Origin: Syntrophorhabdaceae bacterium | GTDB taxonomy: Bacteria > Desulfobacterota > Syntrophorhabdia > Syntrophorhabdales > Syntrophorhabdaceae | Direction: 5' to 3' | Assembly (NCBI GenBank): GCA_035541755.1 | Contig: DATKMQ010000096.1 | Coordinates: 1-62,819 of the forward strand | DNA length: 62,819 nucleotides | Shown: piece after piece, positions 15,824-24,065 of the stretch | Layout: every line of letters begins with the position of its first letter | Numbering within the stretch: position 1 is the first letter of the stretch | The notes under the pieces: generated by a model | Told to the model about the DNA's origin: nothing | Seen by the model: only the letters and a program-made list of their open reading frames with translations | Database searches by the model: none | Made by a program: the position numbers and the translations under genes

Positions 15824-17902
15824 ATGTTAGACGCCTTATTCAGACCAAAGGCAGTAGCGGTAGTGGGAGCCTCAGCAAAAGAGCTCAATGTGGGCAACAG
15901 GATCATCAAGAACCTGGTTGATTTTGGCTTTACCGGAAAGATCTATCCGATTAACCCCAAAGTTGACGAGATACGGGGAGTGAAAGCATATAAATCTATT
16001 CTCGACGTTCCAACGGACGTTGATGTAGTGCATCTTCCTATACCGGCTGCCTCCGTGCCCCCGGTGATCGATGAATGCGGCCGGAAGGGGGTTAAATTTG
16101 TGATTCTCAATGGCGGGGGATTCGCCGAGACTGGCGCTCAAGGGGAGGCGATTGAGCAGGACTGTATGACCCGGGCTAAGAAACACAATATCAGAATATT
16201 CGGCCCCAATTGTCAGGGGATAATCAATACAGCGGCCGAGTCCCGGGCGTACTGCAACTTCACCTTCACCAAGCCCAATCCCGGTGTTGTCTCTCTCATC
16301 GCCTTATCCGGCGGTGTGGCCGAACTGTTGCATCAGAGTCTATTCCAGATGGGCGTGGGAACAAGGATGTATGCCTCAAACGGAAACGCTTGCGATGTGT
16401 CTATACCGGAAATCATCAAATACTACGGCGAGGACGAGGGGACCCAGGCGATCGTACTCTACGTGGAGGGCCTGCGTGACCCCGACACATTTCTCAAAGT
16501 CGCACAAAAGGTTGTAGCCAAAAAGCCAATCCTTGCCATGAAAGCGGGTCGAACTGAAGAGGGCGCCAGGGCCGCAGCATCCCACACGGGCGGCCTTGCG
16601 AAGAAGGATATCACGACAGACCTTATCTTTGAAAAGGCCGGTATTCTTTGTTTCCACGATGAGCAGGAGCTCTGTCAGGCAGCAGCGGTATTCACCACGC
16701 AGCCATTACCAAAAGGCAGGCGGGTGGGCGTGATAACGAATACCGGGGGGCCTTCCGTCATTGCCACGGACGTGCTCGTCAGCGGCTCTCTTACCACACC
16801 GCCTCTTTCTGAGAAGACAAGAGCGATCCTCACAGAAAAGCTTCTTAAGGAGGTGACCGTGCGAAACCCCGTGGACGTGCTCGCCACGGCCAATGCCGAC
16901 CACTTCAGGGCCGCCCTCGATGCGCTTATGGATGACGATGCTATCGACAGCATTTATATCAGCATGGTCACGCCATTTTTTGTGGATCACGGGGCCATCG
17001 CCCGCCAGATCGTGGAGGTGAACAGGTTCAAGAGAAAACCGATCGTCTGTACACTCATGACGGACAAAGAGGGCTGCGCTGAGACCGTGAACATCTTAAG
17101 AAAAGGCGGCGTGCCTTGCTATGATTTTCCTTCGACGGCGGCGAGAGTGCTCGTCTCGCTTACCCGCTATAGCGAGATACGCAGAAGGCAGGCCGGCAGA
17201 ATCAAACATTTTCACGATGCGGATCGGGTGAAGGCACAGGCTATCGTGAATAAGGCGCGAAATATCGGCCAGGCGAGACTTCCAGCCGATGATGTTTACG
17301 AAATCATGCGGGCCTACGGGATCCCTGTTGCCGACTGGAAAGTCGCAAAGGATGCAGCGGGTGCGCTGATTGCCGCACGGGAAATAGGATTTCCCGTTGC
17401 TATCAAGGCCGATTCCCAAAGCATACTGCATAAGAGTGAGATGGGTGCGGTAGTGACGAATCTGTCCGATGAAGCCCACCTCGCCCAGGCCATAGAAAGG
17501 ATCGGCAAAACCTGCCGCGCCCCCGATCTGAGATTTATCATTCAAAGGCATGTCGAAGGTGGCAAAGAGGTTATCGTGGGCGCCAAAGCCGATCCGGAAC
17601 TCGGGCATCTTATCATGTTCGGCATGGGCGGGGTATATGTCGAGGTATTGAACGACGTGGCGTTTAGACTCGCCCCCATCACCGATGTTGAAGCGCGTGA
17701 GATGATCCTCTCTTTAAAGGCTGCGCCAATACTCAAAGGGGTACGAGGTGAGCGGGGAGTCGATCGGGAGCGCCTCGCAGAGATTATTGAGCGCGTCTCC
17801 CAACTCATGATTGATGTGCCTGACATTCGCGAAATAGACCTCAATCCGGTTATCGCCTTTGAGGACCGTGCCTGCGCTGTCGATGCGAGAATAATATTGT
17901 AG
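15824..17902 (+). CDS. Acyl-CoA synthetase, ADP-forming (fused alpha-beta)
   Basis: I start at 15824 (MLDALFRPKAVAVVG), seven bases after a GGAGGA ribosome site; an in-frame ATG at 15743 lies inside the terminator. The 692-residue protein has a CoA-binding Rossmann domain (SVAVVGAS-type, residues 8-100), a succinyl-CoA-ligase-like domain (about 140-290) with the phosphorylated His in AASHTGGLAKKD, a second ligase subdomain, and a C-terminal ATP-grasp domain (about 480-690; AAREIGFPVAIKADSQSILH). It makes acyl-CoA from acid, CoA and ATP reversibly via phosphohistidine. The acid cannot be read from sequence. Two tandem tyrosine leader/terminator units precede it. Confidence 0.9.
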   Translation: MLDALFRPKAVAVVGASAKELNVGNRIIKNLVDFGFTGKIYPINPKVDEIRGVKAYKSILDVPTDVDVVHLPIPAASVPPVIDECGRKGVKFVILNGGGFAETGAQGEAIEQDCMTRAKKHNIRIFGPNCQGIINTAAESRAYCNFTFTKPNPGVVSLIALSGGVAELLHQSLFQMGVGTRMYASNGNACDVSIPEIIKYYGEDEGTQAIVLYVEGLRDPDTFLKVAQKVVAKKPILAMKAGRTEEGARAAASHTGGLAKKDITTDLIFEKAGILCFHDEQELCQAAAVFTTQPLPKGRRVGVITNTGGPSVIATDVLVSGSLTTPPLSEKTRAILTEKLLKEVTVRNPVDVLATANADHFRAALDALMDDDAIDSIYISMVTPFFVDHGAIARQIVEVNRFKRKPIVCTLMTDKEGCAETVNILRKGGVPCYDFPSTAARVLVSLTRYSEIRRRQAGRIKHFHDADRVKAQAIVNKARNIGQARLPADDVYEIMRAYGIPVADWKVAKDAAGALIAAREIGFPVAIKADSQSILHKSEMGAVVTNLSDEAHLAQAIERIGKTCRAPDLRFIIQRHVEGGKEVIVGAKADPELGHLIMFGMGGVYVEVLNDVAFRLAPITDVEAREMILSLKAAPILKGVRGERGVDRERLAEIIERVSQLMIDVPDIREIDLNPVIAFEDRACAVDARIIL

Positions 17903-17942
17903 GGGGAGAAAAAAGCGCGAGCTTGCTGACCCACGTACGGCG

Positions 17943-17984
17943 ATCGGAGGACCTCCCGGATAGCTATCCGGGAGGTCCTCCGAT
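17943..17984. repeat. 42-bp perfect palindrome
   Basis: Two 21-base arms meet without any spacer: the half ending in CCCGGATAG at 17963 is mirrored exactly by CTATCCGGG beginning at 17964. There is no T-tract after it. It sits 40 bases after the acyl-CoA synthetase stop and before queH. In RNA it would be a very strong hairpin that could end transcription or protect the mRNA 3' end; in DNA it could extrude a cruciform. Confidence 0.85.
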
Positions 17985-18058
17985 GTATGGGCTTTACCGT
18001 GTTCACGCGCCCTGATGGAAAAAACCTTGCCGTAATGGTAAAATTAATTGGGTGCTCT

Positions 18059-18661
18059 ATGGTCCGTGAGAACATGAAGGGGGAAAAGCGTACGGGCAAT
18101 CCCCGTAATGACCGACAAAAGATCCTCATGCACATTTGCTGCGCGCCATGCAGCATATATCCATTGAAAGAGTTGCGCGAACAAGGAGTAGACGTATACG
18201 GATACTTCTTTAATCCGAACATCCATCCCTTCACCGAGTTTATGAGGAGGCTTGCCACGCTCAAGGATTACGCGCAGTTCGTGGCGCTGCCCCTTGACGT
18301 GGATACGGCATATGACCTGGCCGCGTTCTTGCGGGGCGCGCTGGATTATGGCAAAGATCGCTGCCGCTTTTGCTACAGAATGCGACTGGAGAAGACATTC
18401 AAAAAGGCGATCGAGCACAAGGCCGACGCCATAACCACCACGCTTCTATACAGCAAATACCAACGGCATGATGACATACGCGATATAGGCGAGGAACTTT
18501 CAGCCGAGCACGGCATCCCGTTTCTTTACCAGGACTTCAGGGTTGGCTGGAAGGAAGGCGTTCAAACATCTAAAGCCCTCAACATGTATCGACAGCAGTA
18601 CTGCGGGTGTATATTCAGCGAAAAAGAGCGCTACGGAGGGATCGATGCCGGCCATGGGTAA
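18059..18661 (+). CDS. queH: Epoxyqueuosine reductase QueH
   Basis: QueH (DUF208) carries out the last step of queuosine synthesis, reducing epoxyqueuosine in the tRNA anticodon loop, and is the unrelated replacement for QueG. The cysteine motifs that bind its iron-sulfur cluster and metal are intact: LMHICCAPCSIYPL near residue 25, DRCRFCYRMRLEKT near 100 and RQQYCGCIFSEKERY near the C-terminus. The start is uncertain: ATG at 18059 and 18074 are both possible, and one at 17987 would begin at the palindrome edge. It heads a run with queC and queE. Confidence 0.88.
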   Translation: MVRENMKGEKRTGNPRNDRQKILMHICCAPCSIYPLKELREQGVDVYGYFFNPNIHPFTEFMRRLATLKDYAQFVALPLDVDTAYDLAAFLRGALDYGKDRCRFCYRMRLEKTFKKAIEHKADAITTTLLYSKYQRHDDIRDIGEELSAEHGIPFLYQDFRVGWKEGVQTSKALNMYRQQYCGCIFSEKERYGGIDAGHG

Positions 18662-18857
18662 AATGTTGATATTTGCAGGTGTTGTTCTTATCGCCATGGG
18701 GCTTGCATTCATGTTTGCGGACAAGATTCCTTTTCTTGGCAGATTACCGGGCGACATTTACATCAAAAAAGAACGGTTCAGTTTTTATTTTCCTATCACC
18801 ACAAGCATCATCTTGAGTATCATTTTCACGATCCTTTTCTCCATATTTAAAAAATAG
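18645..18857 (+). CDS. DUF2905 small membrane protein
   Basis: A 70-residue protein with two membrane helices (about residues 5-25 and 46-66) separated by the conserved loop GRLPGDIYIKKERFSFYFP, which defines DUF2905. I choose the ATG at 18645, four bases after GGAGGG; another Met follows at 18654. It overlaps the end of queH by 17 bases and ends nine bases before queC, so it is translated as part of the que operon. Its function is unknown. Confidence 0.85.
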   Translation: MPAMGKMLIFAGVVLIAMGLAFMFADKIPFLGRLPGDIYIKKERFSFYFPITTSIILSIIFTILFSIFKK

Positions 18858-18866
18858 GACTCTTCA

Positions 18867-19565
18867 ATGGGACAGAAGAAAAAGAAGGCGGTTGTTCTCT
18901 TGAGCGGCGGGCTCGATTCTTCTACAACCTTAGCCATAGCGCGCCTCGAAGGATATGAAACGTATGCCCTTACCTTCCGTTACGGGCAGCGACACGAACG
19001 AGAGATCGCTGCGGCAAAAACGCTCGCCCGAAATTTTGAGGTAAAGAAACATGTAATCCTTGATATCGACTTAAGAAGCTTTGGAGGGTCTGCTCTTACC
19101 GACGACATCCCGGTGCCCAAGCGGCGCAGACCCGAGGAAATCTCGGGCCATATTCCCGTAACGTATGTGCCGGCCCGTAACACGATATTCCTCTCTTTCG
19201 CGCTTGCCTGGGCTGAAGTCATCGGGGCAGAGGACATTTTCATCGGTGTCAACGCCCTCGATTACAGCGGATATCCTGACTGCAGGCCGGAGTATATCCA
19301 CGCCTTCGAACAGATGGCCAACCTTGCTACCAGGGCGGGTGTTGAAGGGAGGTCATTCGCCATTCATACGCCGCTCATCGATTTGACAAAGGCTGAGATT
19401 GTGAGGCAAGGCATGGCGCTCGGCGTAGATTTTTCCAAGACCGTAACCTGCTACGACCCATCGGCCTCAGGGGCTGCGTGCGGGGTATGCGATGCCTGTA
19501 TCTTAAGGCTCAAAGGTTTTCAGGAGAACGGGCTCGCCGATCCTGCGCCGTATCAGAAAAGGTAG
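18867..19565 (+). CDS. queC: 7-cyano-7-deazaguanine synthase QueC
   Basis: A 232-residue enzyme that turns 7-carboxy-7-deazaguanine into preQ0 with ATP and ammonia. The PP-loop ATP-binding motif [17 protein letters not shown] starts at residue 9. Zinc is bound by the cysteines of [19 protein letters not shown] near the C-terminus. The central [20 protein letters not shown] and [19 protein letters not shown] segments are characteristic. It lies between DUF2905 and queE with gaps of nine and ten bases. Confidence 0.96.
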   Translation: MGQKKKKAVVLLSGGLDSSTTLAIARLEGYETYALTFRYGQRHEREIAAAKTLARNFEVKKHVILDIDLRSFGGSALTDDIPVPKRRRPEEISGHIPVTYVPARNTIFLSFALAWAEVIGAEDIFIGVNALDYSGYPDCRPEYIHAFEQMANLATRAGVEGRSFAIHTPLIDLTKAEIVRQGMALGVDFSKTVTCYDPSASGAACGVCDACILRLKGFQENGLADPAPYQKR

Positions 19566-19575
19566 AAAACGGATC

Positions 19576-20220
19576 ATGAGCGTCTATACCGTGAAAGAGA
19601 TATTCTATACGCTTCAGGGCGAGGGGGTACAAACCGGGAGGCCCGCGGTCTTCTGCAGGTTCTCCGGATGTAACCTCTGGTCGGGGAGAGTCGAAGACCG
19701 CGCCCGCGCCCTATGCGGATTCTGCGATACTGACTTCGTGGGCGCAGACGGCCCCGGTGGCGGGATTTTCAAAGATGCCCGTGAACTCGCTCACGCAATC
19801 GTCAAAGTGCCGCCCGCGGGCGCGCACTCGGGGCGTAATCCACTTGTGGTGCTCACGGGCGGGGAACCGGCATTGCAGGTCGATCGCCTGCTTGTGGACA
19901 CGCTCCGCGCAAAGGGATTGGAAATCGCCATAGAAACCAATGGCACCCTGCCCATTCCTCAGGGTATAGACTGGATAACGGTGAGCCCCAAGGCACGTGC
20001 CAGGCTTGCTGTTGTGTCCGGCAATGAGTTAAAGCTCGTCTATCCTCAGCAAGGGACTTCCCCTGATCTATACGAGAATCTCGATTTTCAGCACTTCCTG
20101 CTGCAGCCCGAGCACGGTCCGGATAGAGAAAAGAACGTGAGGGGCGCCATCGAGTACTGTCTTTCACACCCGCGGTGGCGATTAAGTCTTCAGACGCATA
20201 AAATATTGGGCATACCGTAA
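19576..20220 (+). CDS. queE: 7-carboxy-7-deazaguanine synthase QueE
   Basis: A 214-residue radical SAM enzyme that converts 6-carboxytetrahydropterin to 7-carboxy-7-deazaguanine, the step before QueC. It begins with the typical VKEIFYTLQGEGVQTGRPAV. The cluster cysteines are in the long-spaced form found in many QueE proteins: SGCNLWSG, about 14 residues, then CGFCDTDF. A glycine-rich SAM motif TGGEPALQ follows near residue 95. QueD and GTP cyclohydrolase genes are not in the window. Confidence 0.94.
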   Translation: MSVYTVKEIFYTLQGEGVQTGRPAVFCRFSGCNLWSGRVEDRARALCGFCDTDFVGADGPGGGIFKDARELAHAIVKVPPAGAHSGRNPLVVLTGGEPALQVDRLLVDTLRAKGLEIAIETNGTLPIPQGIDWITVSPKARARLAVVSGNELKLVYPQQGTSPDLYENLDFQHFLLQPEHGPDREKNVRGAIEYCLSHPRWRLSLQTHKILGIP

Positions 20221-20235
20221 GGAAAAGCATTTGTC

Positions 20236-21948
20236 ATGCAAAGCCGGCACGTGTTTACAAGATACATGAGGTCTGATAGCATCAAGATCATATTTGTCCT
20301 CATTCTTCTTCTTATCCTGTTTCCGGAGCTTACCCACGGGGCGAGTGTATCGGCGGATGTATGCTTAAGATGTCACGCTCAGTATAAGGAGACTCATCAC
20401 GACGGCACCTCCTGCACGGATTGTCACCAGGACGTAAAGACCGTGCCTCACGCAAGAAAGCTCGAGAAACCGGCCTGTTCCTCATGTCATAAGGATATCC
20501 CCGCCACGTACGAGAAGAGCGTCCATGCGTCGAGTAATCTTAAGTGTGCGGATTGCCACAACGTACATTTCCCCGACAAAGACAAGACTGAATGCGTCTT
20601 TTGCCACACAACAGTCTCGCACAGATCGTTGCCGTCGGAGAAGAAGCATTTAAGCGTACTCGCGTGCGTGGCCTGCCACGCTCGCGTTCATGAGGGCACG
20701 GTCGACGTGACGATTGCCGTGAAGAAGGGAAAGCCCTTTACGAGAAGCGACGTGGACCTCGATAACAACAACGTGGTCGATAAGGACGAGTGGAGCAGTC
20801 TCTTGGGACTTATTCAGAAGGACACCTACACCGTGGACACCAAATACGCGAGTCCGGGCGACGCGCACAGCATAAAGAGGACAGCGGTATCGTGTGACAC
20901 CTGCCATGGTGAGAAAAGCCTGTTCAAGAGGGGCGTGCTCAAGGTTTCCGGTGTTGCGTCTTTTGAAGTGCCGGTTTTGCCGCAGCTCTTCATTCCTAAG
21001 CTGCCTTCGGTGGAACAATTCAAGAAAACCGTTCATGGTAAACGGGGGGTAAAGTGTGCCGACTGCCATACGTCGCAGGCTCGTATCGATGATCAGGTCT
21101 GTGTAAACTGTCATAGACAAACCTACGACGTCTATAAGAACACATCGCACGCTTCATCCGGGGCTACCGTATGCACGGACTGTCACAATCCGCACAGCGT
21201 CACCCCATACAGGGAATTGAACGTGACCGAGAGACTCAATGTGTGTGCCAGGTGCCACCAGGATTACCTGAAAAGACACAGCTGGCTTCCCAATGCCGCC
21301 CTGCATTTCAATTATCTCGAATGCTCTACGTGTCACAGCCCGAAGTCTACGAAAAGCATCGTCTTCTATTTCGGTTTACGGGAAGGCACTACAAACAAGG
21401 CCCTGACCTATGCAGATTTGAGGGGTCTGTTCGCCGACGCGAGCGATATCACATCACACATCGATATAAACAAGGACCGTTCCATTACTTCTCAAGAACT
21501 GTCCGATTTCTTCATGGAGCTCAAGAAGAAAGATAAGAAAGATCTCGCTGTGGGAAGCTCGATCATTGTGACAAAGGTGTATCACGATTACTCTTCCAAG
21601 GGAACGCGAGAACGGGTATGTGCTACGTGCCACTCAGAGGACGCCCCCTTTTACGAATCCATGTACCTTGTGATTCCTGAAAAAGAGGGAGCGGCATATG
21701 TCCCGGTGAAGGGGACAACGCTCGGAGCATTACCCGTCTCCCTGTTCACCGATTTCAGTCTTCTCGGTGAGCAAAAGATAAAGGGACGTGATATCACGAA
21801 TTTCTTCAAGACGCGGGGTAAATCCCGGTCCGACTTCATGAGAGGCCTCGGTCTCAAGTGGATTGATGTCTTGGGAATTGCACTCATCGGCATTATTCTT
21901 CTCGCGGTTATCATACATATTCTTGGAAGGATTATATTCAGGCGATGA
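20236..21948 (+). CDS. 13-haem periplasmic cytochrome c with two EF-hand loops and a C-terminal anchor
   Basis: A 570-residue protein with 13 CxxCH motifs, the first at Cys43 and the last (CATCH) near residue 462. A hydrophobic N-terminal segment (about 16-33) exports it and a C-terminal helix (about 544-565) anchors it. Two canonical 12-residue EF-hand calcium loops interrupt the haem domain: Asp174-Glu185 (DLDNNNVVDKDE) and Asp410-Glu421 (DINKDRSITSQE). The next gene, a cytochrome b, overlaps by four bases, so the pair probably exchanges electrons between membrane quinone and periplasmic partners. It follows queE by 15 bases. The partner and direction of electron flow are unknown. Confidence 0.92.
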   Translation: MQSRHVFTRYMRSDSIKIIFVLILLLILFPELTHGASVSADVCLRCHAQYKETHHDGTSCTDCHQDVKTVPHARKLEKPACSSCHKDIPATYEKSVHASSNLKCADCHNVHFPDKDKTECVFCHTTVSHRSLPSEKKHLSVLACVACHARVHEGTVDVTIAVKKGKPFTRSDVDLDNNNVVDKDEWSSLLGLIQKDTYTVDTKYASPGDAHSIKRTAVSCDTCHGEKSLFKRGVLKVSGVASFEVPVLPQLFIPKLPSVEQFKKTVHGKRGVKCADCHTSQARIDDQVCVNCHRQTYDVYKNTSHASSGATVCTDCHNPHSVTPYRELNVTERLNVCARCHQDYLKRHSWLPNAALHFNYLECSTCHSPKSTKSIVFYFGLREGTTNKALTYADLRGLFADASDITSHIDINKDRSITSQELSDFFMELKKKDKKDLAVGSSIIVTKVYHDYSSKGTRERVCATCHSEDAPFYESMYLVIPEKEGAAYVPVKGTTLGALPVSLFTDFSLLGEQKIKGRDITNFFKTRGKSRSDFMRGLGLKWIDVLGIALIGIILLAVIIHILGRIIFRR

Positions 21949-22544
21949 AAAAGGTCTCTTCACTCTATCCGCTTCCCATACGAATCTGGCACTGGGTGAA
22001 TGCTTTGCTCTTTGTGGGTCTCGCGGTAACCGGCATTGAGCTCAGGGCGCCCGGGTTTTCCCTGTTTTCGCAGTATGGGACTGCAACGGCCGTGCATAAG
22101 TACGCGGGGTTTTCCTTTATCATCTCATTTTTGTTCTGGCTTATCTGGGGTATAGTGACGGGCGCCATGAGATATTACTTTCCTCGTGGCAGAGACTTCA
22201 AGGAGATACCTCATCAGGCGGCGTTCTACCTGTACTCTATCTTTAAGGGTGCGCCAAACCCGTTCTCTGCTTCCGAGAGGGAAAAGTTCAACGTGCTTCA
22301 AAAAATATCATACGGTGCGGTCATGCTTATTCTCGTACCGGCTATCGCGATAACGGGTATTATGCTGAGCGATATCCTCTACTTTTTCCGATCCATCAAT
22401 GCCATAGGAGGACTCAGGATACTCGACGCACTGCACGTAGCAGCCGCATACCTGCTCCTTATCTTTCTTGTGGTCCATATCTACATGGCAACCCTCGGAA
22501 AGACGATCACAGCCTATTTGAAGAACATAATAACAGGGAAATGA
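21945..22544 (+). CDS. Membrane cytochrome b (b561 / formate dehydrogenase gamma type)
   Basis: A 199-residue protein with four membrane helices (about residues 16-32, 51-70, 119-140 and 161-181). Haem-ligating histidine candidates are in RIWHWVNALLF (helix 1), AVHKYAGFSF (helix 2) and LDALHVAAAY plus FLVVHIYMA (helix 4), the two-haem b561 pattern. It would oxidise or reduce quinone and pass electrons to the multihaem cytochrome encoded just upstream (ATGA overlap). It ends about 70 bases from the convergent flavin reductase gene. Confidence 0.88.
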   Translation: MKKVSSLYPLPIRIWHWVNALLFVGLAVTGIELRAPGFSLFSQYGTATAVHKYAGFSFIISFLFWLIWGIVTGAMRYYFPRGRDFKEIPHQAAFYLYSIFKGAPNPFSASEREKFNVLQKISYGAVMLILVPAIAITGIMLSDILYFFRSINAIGGLRILDALHVAAAYLLLIFLVVHIYMATLGKTITAYLKNIITGK

Positions 22545-22617
22545 TGTGATGCTTGATACGAGAGACCTGGGTATGTTTCAAGCGATATTTGATCAGTCTG
22601 TTGCCTTAGGATGACTG

Positions 22618-23271
22618 TCAGGTCGTTCCCTCGAGGCCCTCGAGGAGGGCGTCATTCCGACCGGGTATGACCATTTCAAATACCGAATCAATAGTCGTAT
22701 AGTCGTAGTAACCGAGGCGCGCCAGCGGACGGATTCGAATTATGTCGAGACGGCCGTCAGGACGGATTGCTTCATCCTTAATGTGTATGAGCACGACGCG
22801 TCCGATGATAATATCGGCGGTGCCCATAAGTCCCCTTCCAGGCAGCCTCAGCGTCTCATGATAGACGCATTCGAACTGCACCGGAGATTCGAGAACGCGA
22901 CACGGTTTGATCTTTACTGAGGGCGCCCTGGTGAGGCCCGCGAGGTCGAATTCGTCCACACCGGGTGGAACCTCTGCTGCCGACTTATTCAATGCGTCAC
23001 GAAGTTCATAGGTAGCCATATTGTAAACAAACTCGCCGGTTTCTTCTGCGTTGACCACCGAGTCTTTGCGTCTGCCGAGCGTATTCTGATTGGCTGCGAA
23101 CATCACGTAGGGCGGATCATACGTAAGGTTTTGAAACTGGCTGTAGGGCGCGAGATTATGTATGCCCTCCCGACTGACTGTCGATATCCAGCCGATGGGC
23201 CGGGGTACCACGCACGATTTGAAAGGGTTGTGCGGGAGGTTGTGATCGTTCTTTTCAGGATCGTAATACAT
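22618..23271 (-). CDS. Flavin reductase-like domain protein
   Basis: A 217-residue FMN-binding split-barrel protein. The start at 23271 (MYYDPEKNDHNLPHNPF) has GGAGG nine bases upstream, better than the in-frame start at 23319. Family motifs are VVPRPIGWISTVSREG (residues 21-36), NLAPYSQFQNLTYDPPYV near 40-57, RRKDSVVNAEETGEF and FVYNMATYELRDA. Relatives are FMN reductases or flavin-binding partners of oxygenases and aromatic-acid enzymes. It is the last gene after livF in the same direction (83-base gap) and may belong to that operon. The electron acceptor is unknown. Confidence 0.85.
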   Translation of the reverse strand: MYYDPEKNDHNLPHNPFKSCVVPRPIGWISTVSREGIHNLAPYSQFQNLTYDPPYVMFAANQNTLGRRKDSVVNAEETGEFVYNMATYELRDALNKSAAEVPPGVDEFDLAGLTRAPSVKIKPCRVLESPVQFECVYHETLRLPGRGLMGTADIIIGRVVLIHIKDEAIRPDGRLDIIRIRPLARLGYYDYTTIDSVFEMVIPGRNDALLEGLEGTT

Positions 23272-23354
23272 TATCCGTGTCCTCCATGTGCTCACGCACG
23301 AGTCATTGATTTCCGCCACACGATAATGGCGACTCAGCAGTTTTTCTCACGCCG

Positions 23355-24065
23355 TCACATCCCGAGATATCGTCTTCTAATTTCGTCGTTTCCTAAAAGC
23401 TCATCCGCTTTTCCATGCCCCACGATCTTGCCCGTTTCTACAACGTATGCCCTGTCAGCTATTCTCAAGGCTGCCGCAACATTCTGTTCCACCAGAAGAA
23501 TGGGGATGCCTTTTGCCCGCAAATCCTTCAGGATGTCGAAAATATTATTGACTACAATAGGGGCCAGTCCAAGAGACGGCTCATCGAGCAAAAGAAGCTT
23601 AGGTTGCGCCATAATGCCTCTGGCGATGGCGAGCATCTGCTGTTCGCCTCCGCTCAAAGACCCTGCTTTGCCGGTAAATCTCTTCTCCAATATGGGAAAC
23701 AGGTTGAAGACAAAGGGGTAGAGCCTGTCGAGATCGGCCTTCTTGCTCCCATGCACGTAGGCGCCGAGAAGCAGGTTCTGCTGAACGGTGAGCGTGGCGA
23801 ATATCTGTCTTCCCTCGGGAATATGACTGATCCCGGCCTTAACGATCTCGTTCGGTTTTCTTCGTGTGATATCCCGGCCCATGAAAGAAATACTTCCGCT
23901 GGCGGAAGCGATGAGGCCCGAGATCACCTTGAGAAAGGTTGATTTGCCCGCGCCGTTGGCGCCCAAAAGGCAGACGATCTCACCTTCACCGATCTCGATG
24001 TGGATGCCTTTAAGCACCTCGACCCTGCCATATCCCGCGTGAATATCGACCGTATTCAACATCAT
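23355..24065 (-). CDS. livF: Branched-chain-type ABC transporter ATPase LivF
   Basis: A 236-residue ATPase. Walker A is LLGANGAGKST, the signature is LSGGEQQMLAIARGI and Walker B is KLLLLDEPSLGLAP, all intact. LivF-specific features are GISHIPEGRQIFATLTVQQN after the Q-loop and the terminal RRRYLGM. I start at 24065: its ATG overlaps the livG stop; the longer frame to 24128 would run into livG. With LivG it powers the LivHM channel. Substrates of HAAT systems include branched amino acids, aromatic acids and amides; the genomic context favours an acid. Confidence 0.92.
   Translation of the reverse strand: MMLNTVDIHAGYGRVEVLKGIHIEIGEGEIVCLLGANGAGKSTFLKVISGLIASASGSISFMGRDITRRKPNEIVKAGISHIPEGRQIFATLTVQQNLLLGAYVHGSKKADLDRLYPFVFNLFPILEKRFTGKAGSLSGGEQQMLAIARGIMAQPKLLLLDEPSLGLAPIVVNNIFDILKDLRAKGIPILLVEQNVAAALRIADRAYVVETGKIVGHGKADELLGNDEIRRRYLGM

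Noticed and set aside
22549-22614. A 21-codon frame after cytochrome b (MLDTRDLGMFQAIFDQSVAL)
   Set aside because: Too short, no clear ribosome site and no function; it may be a relic.
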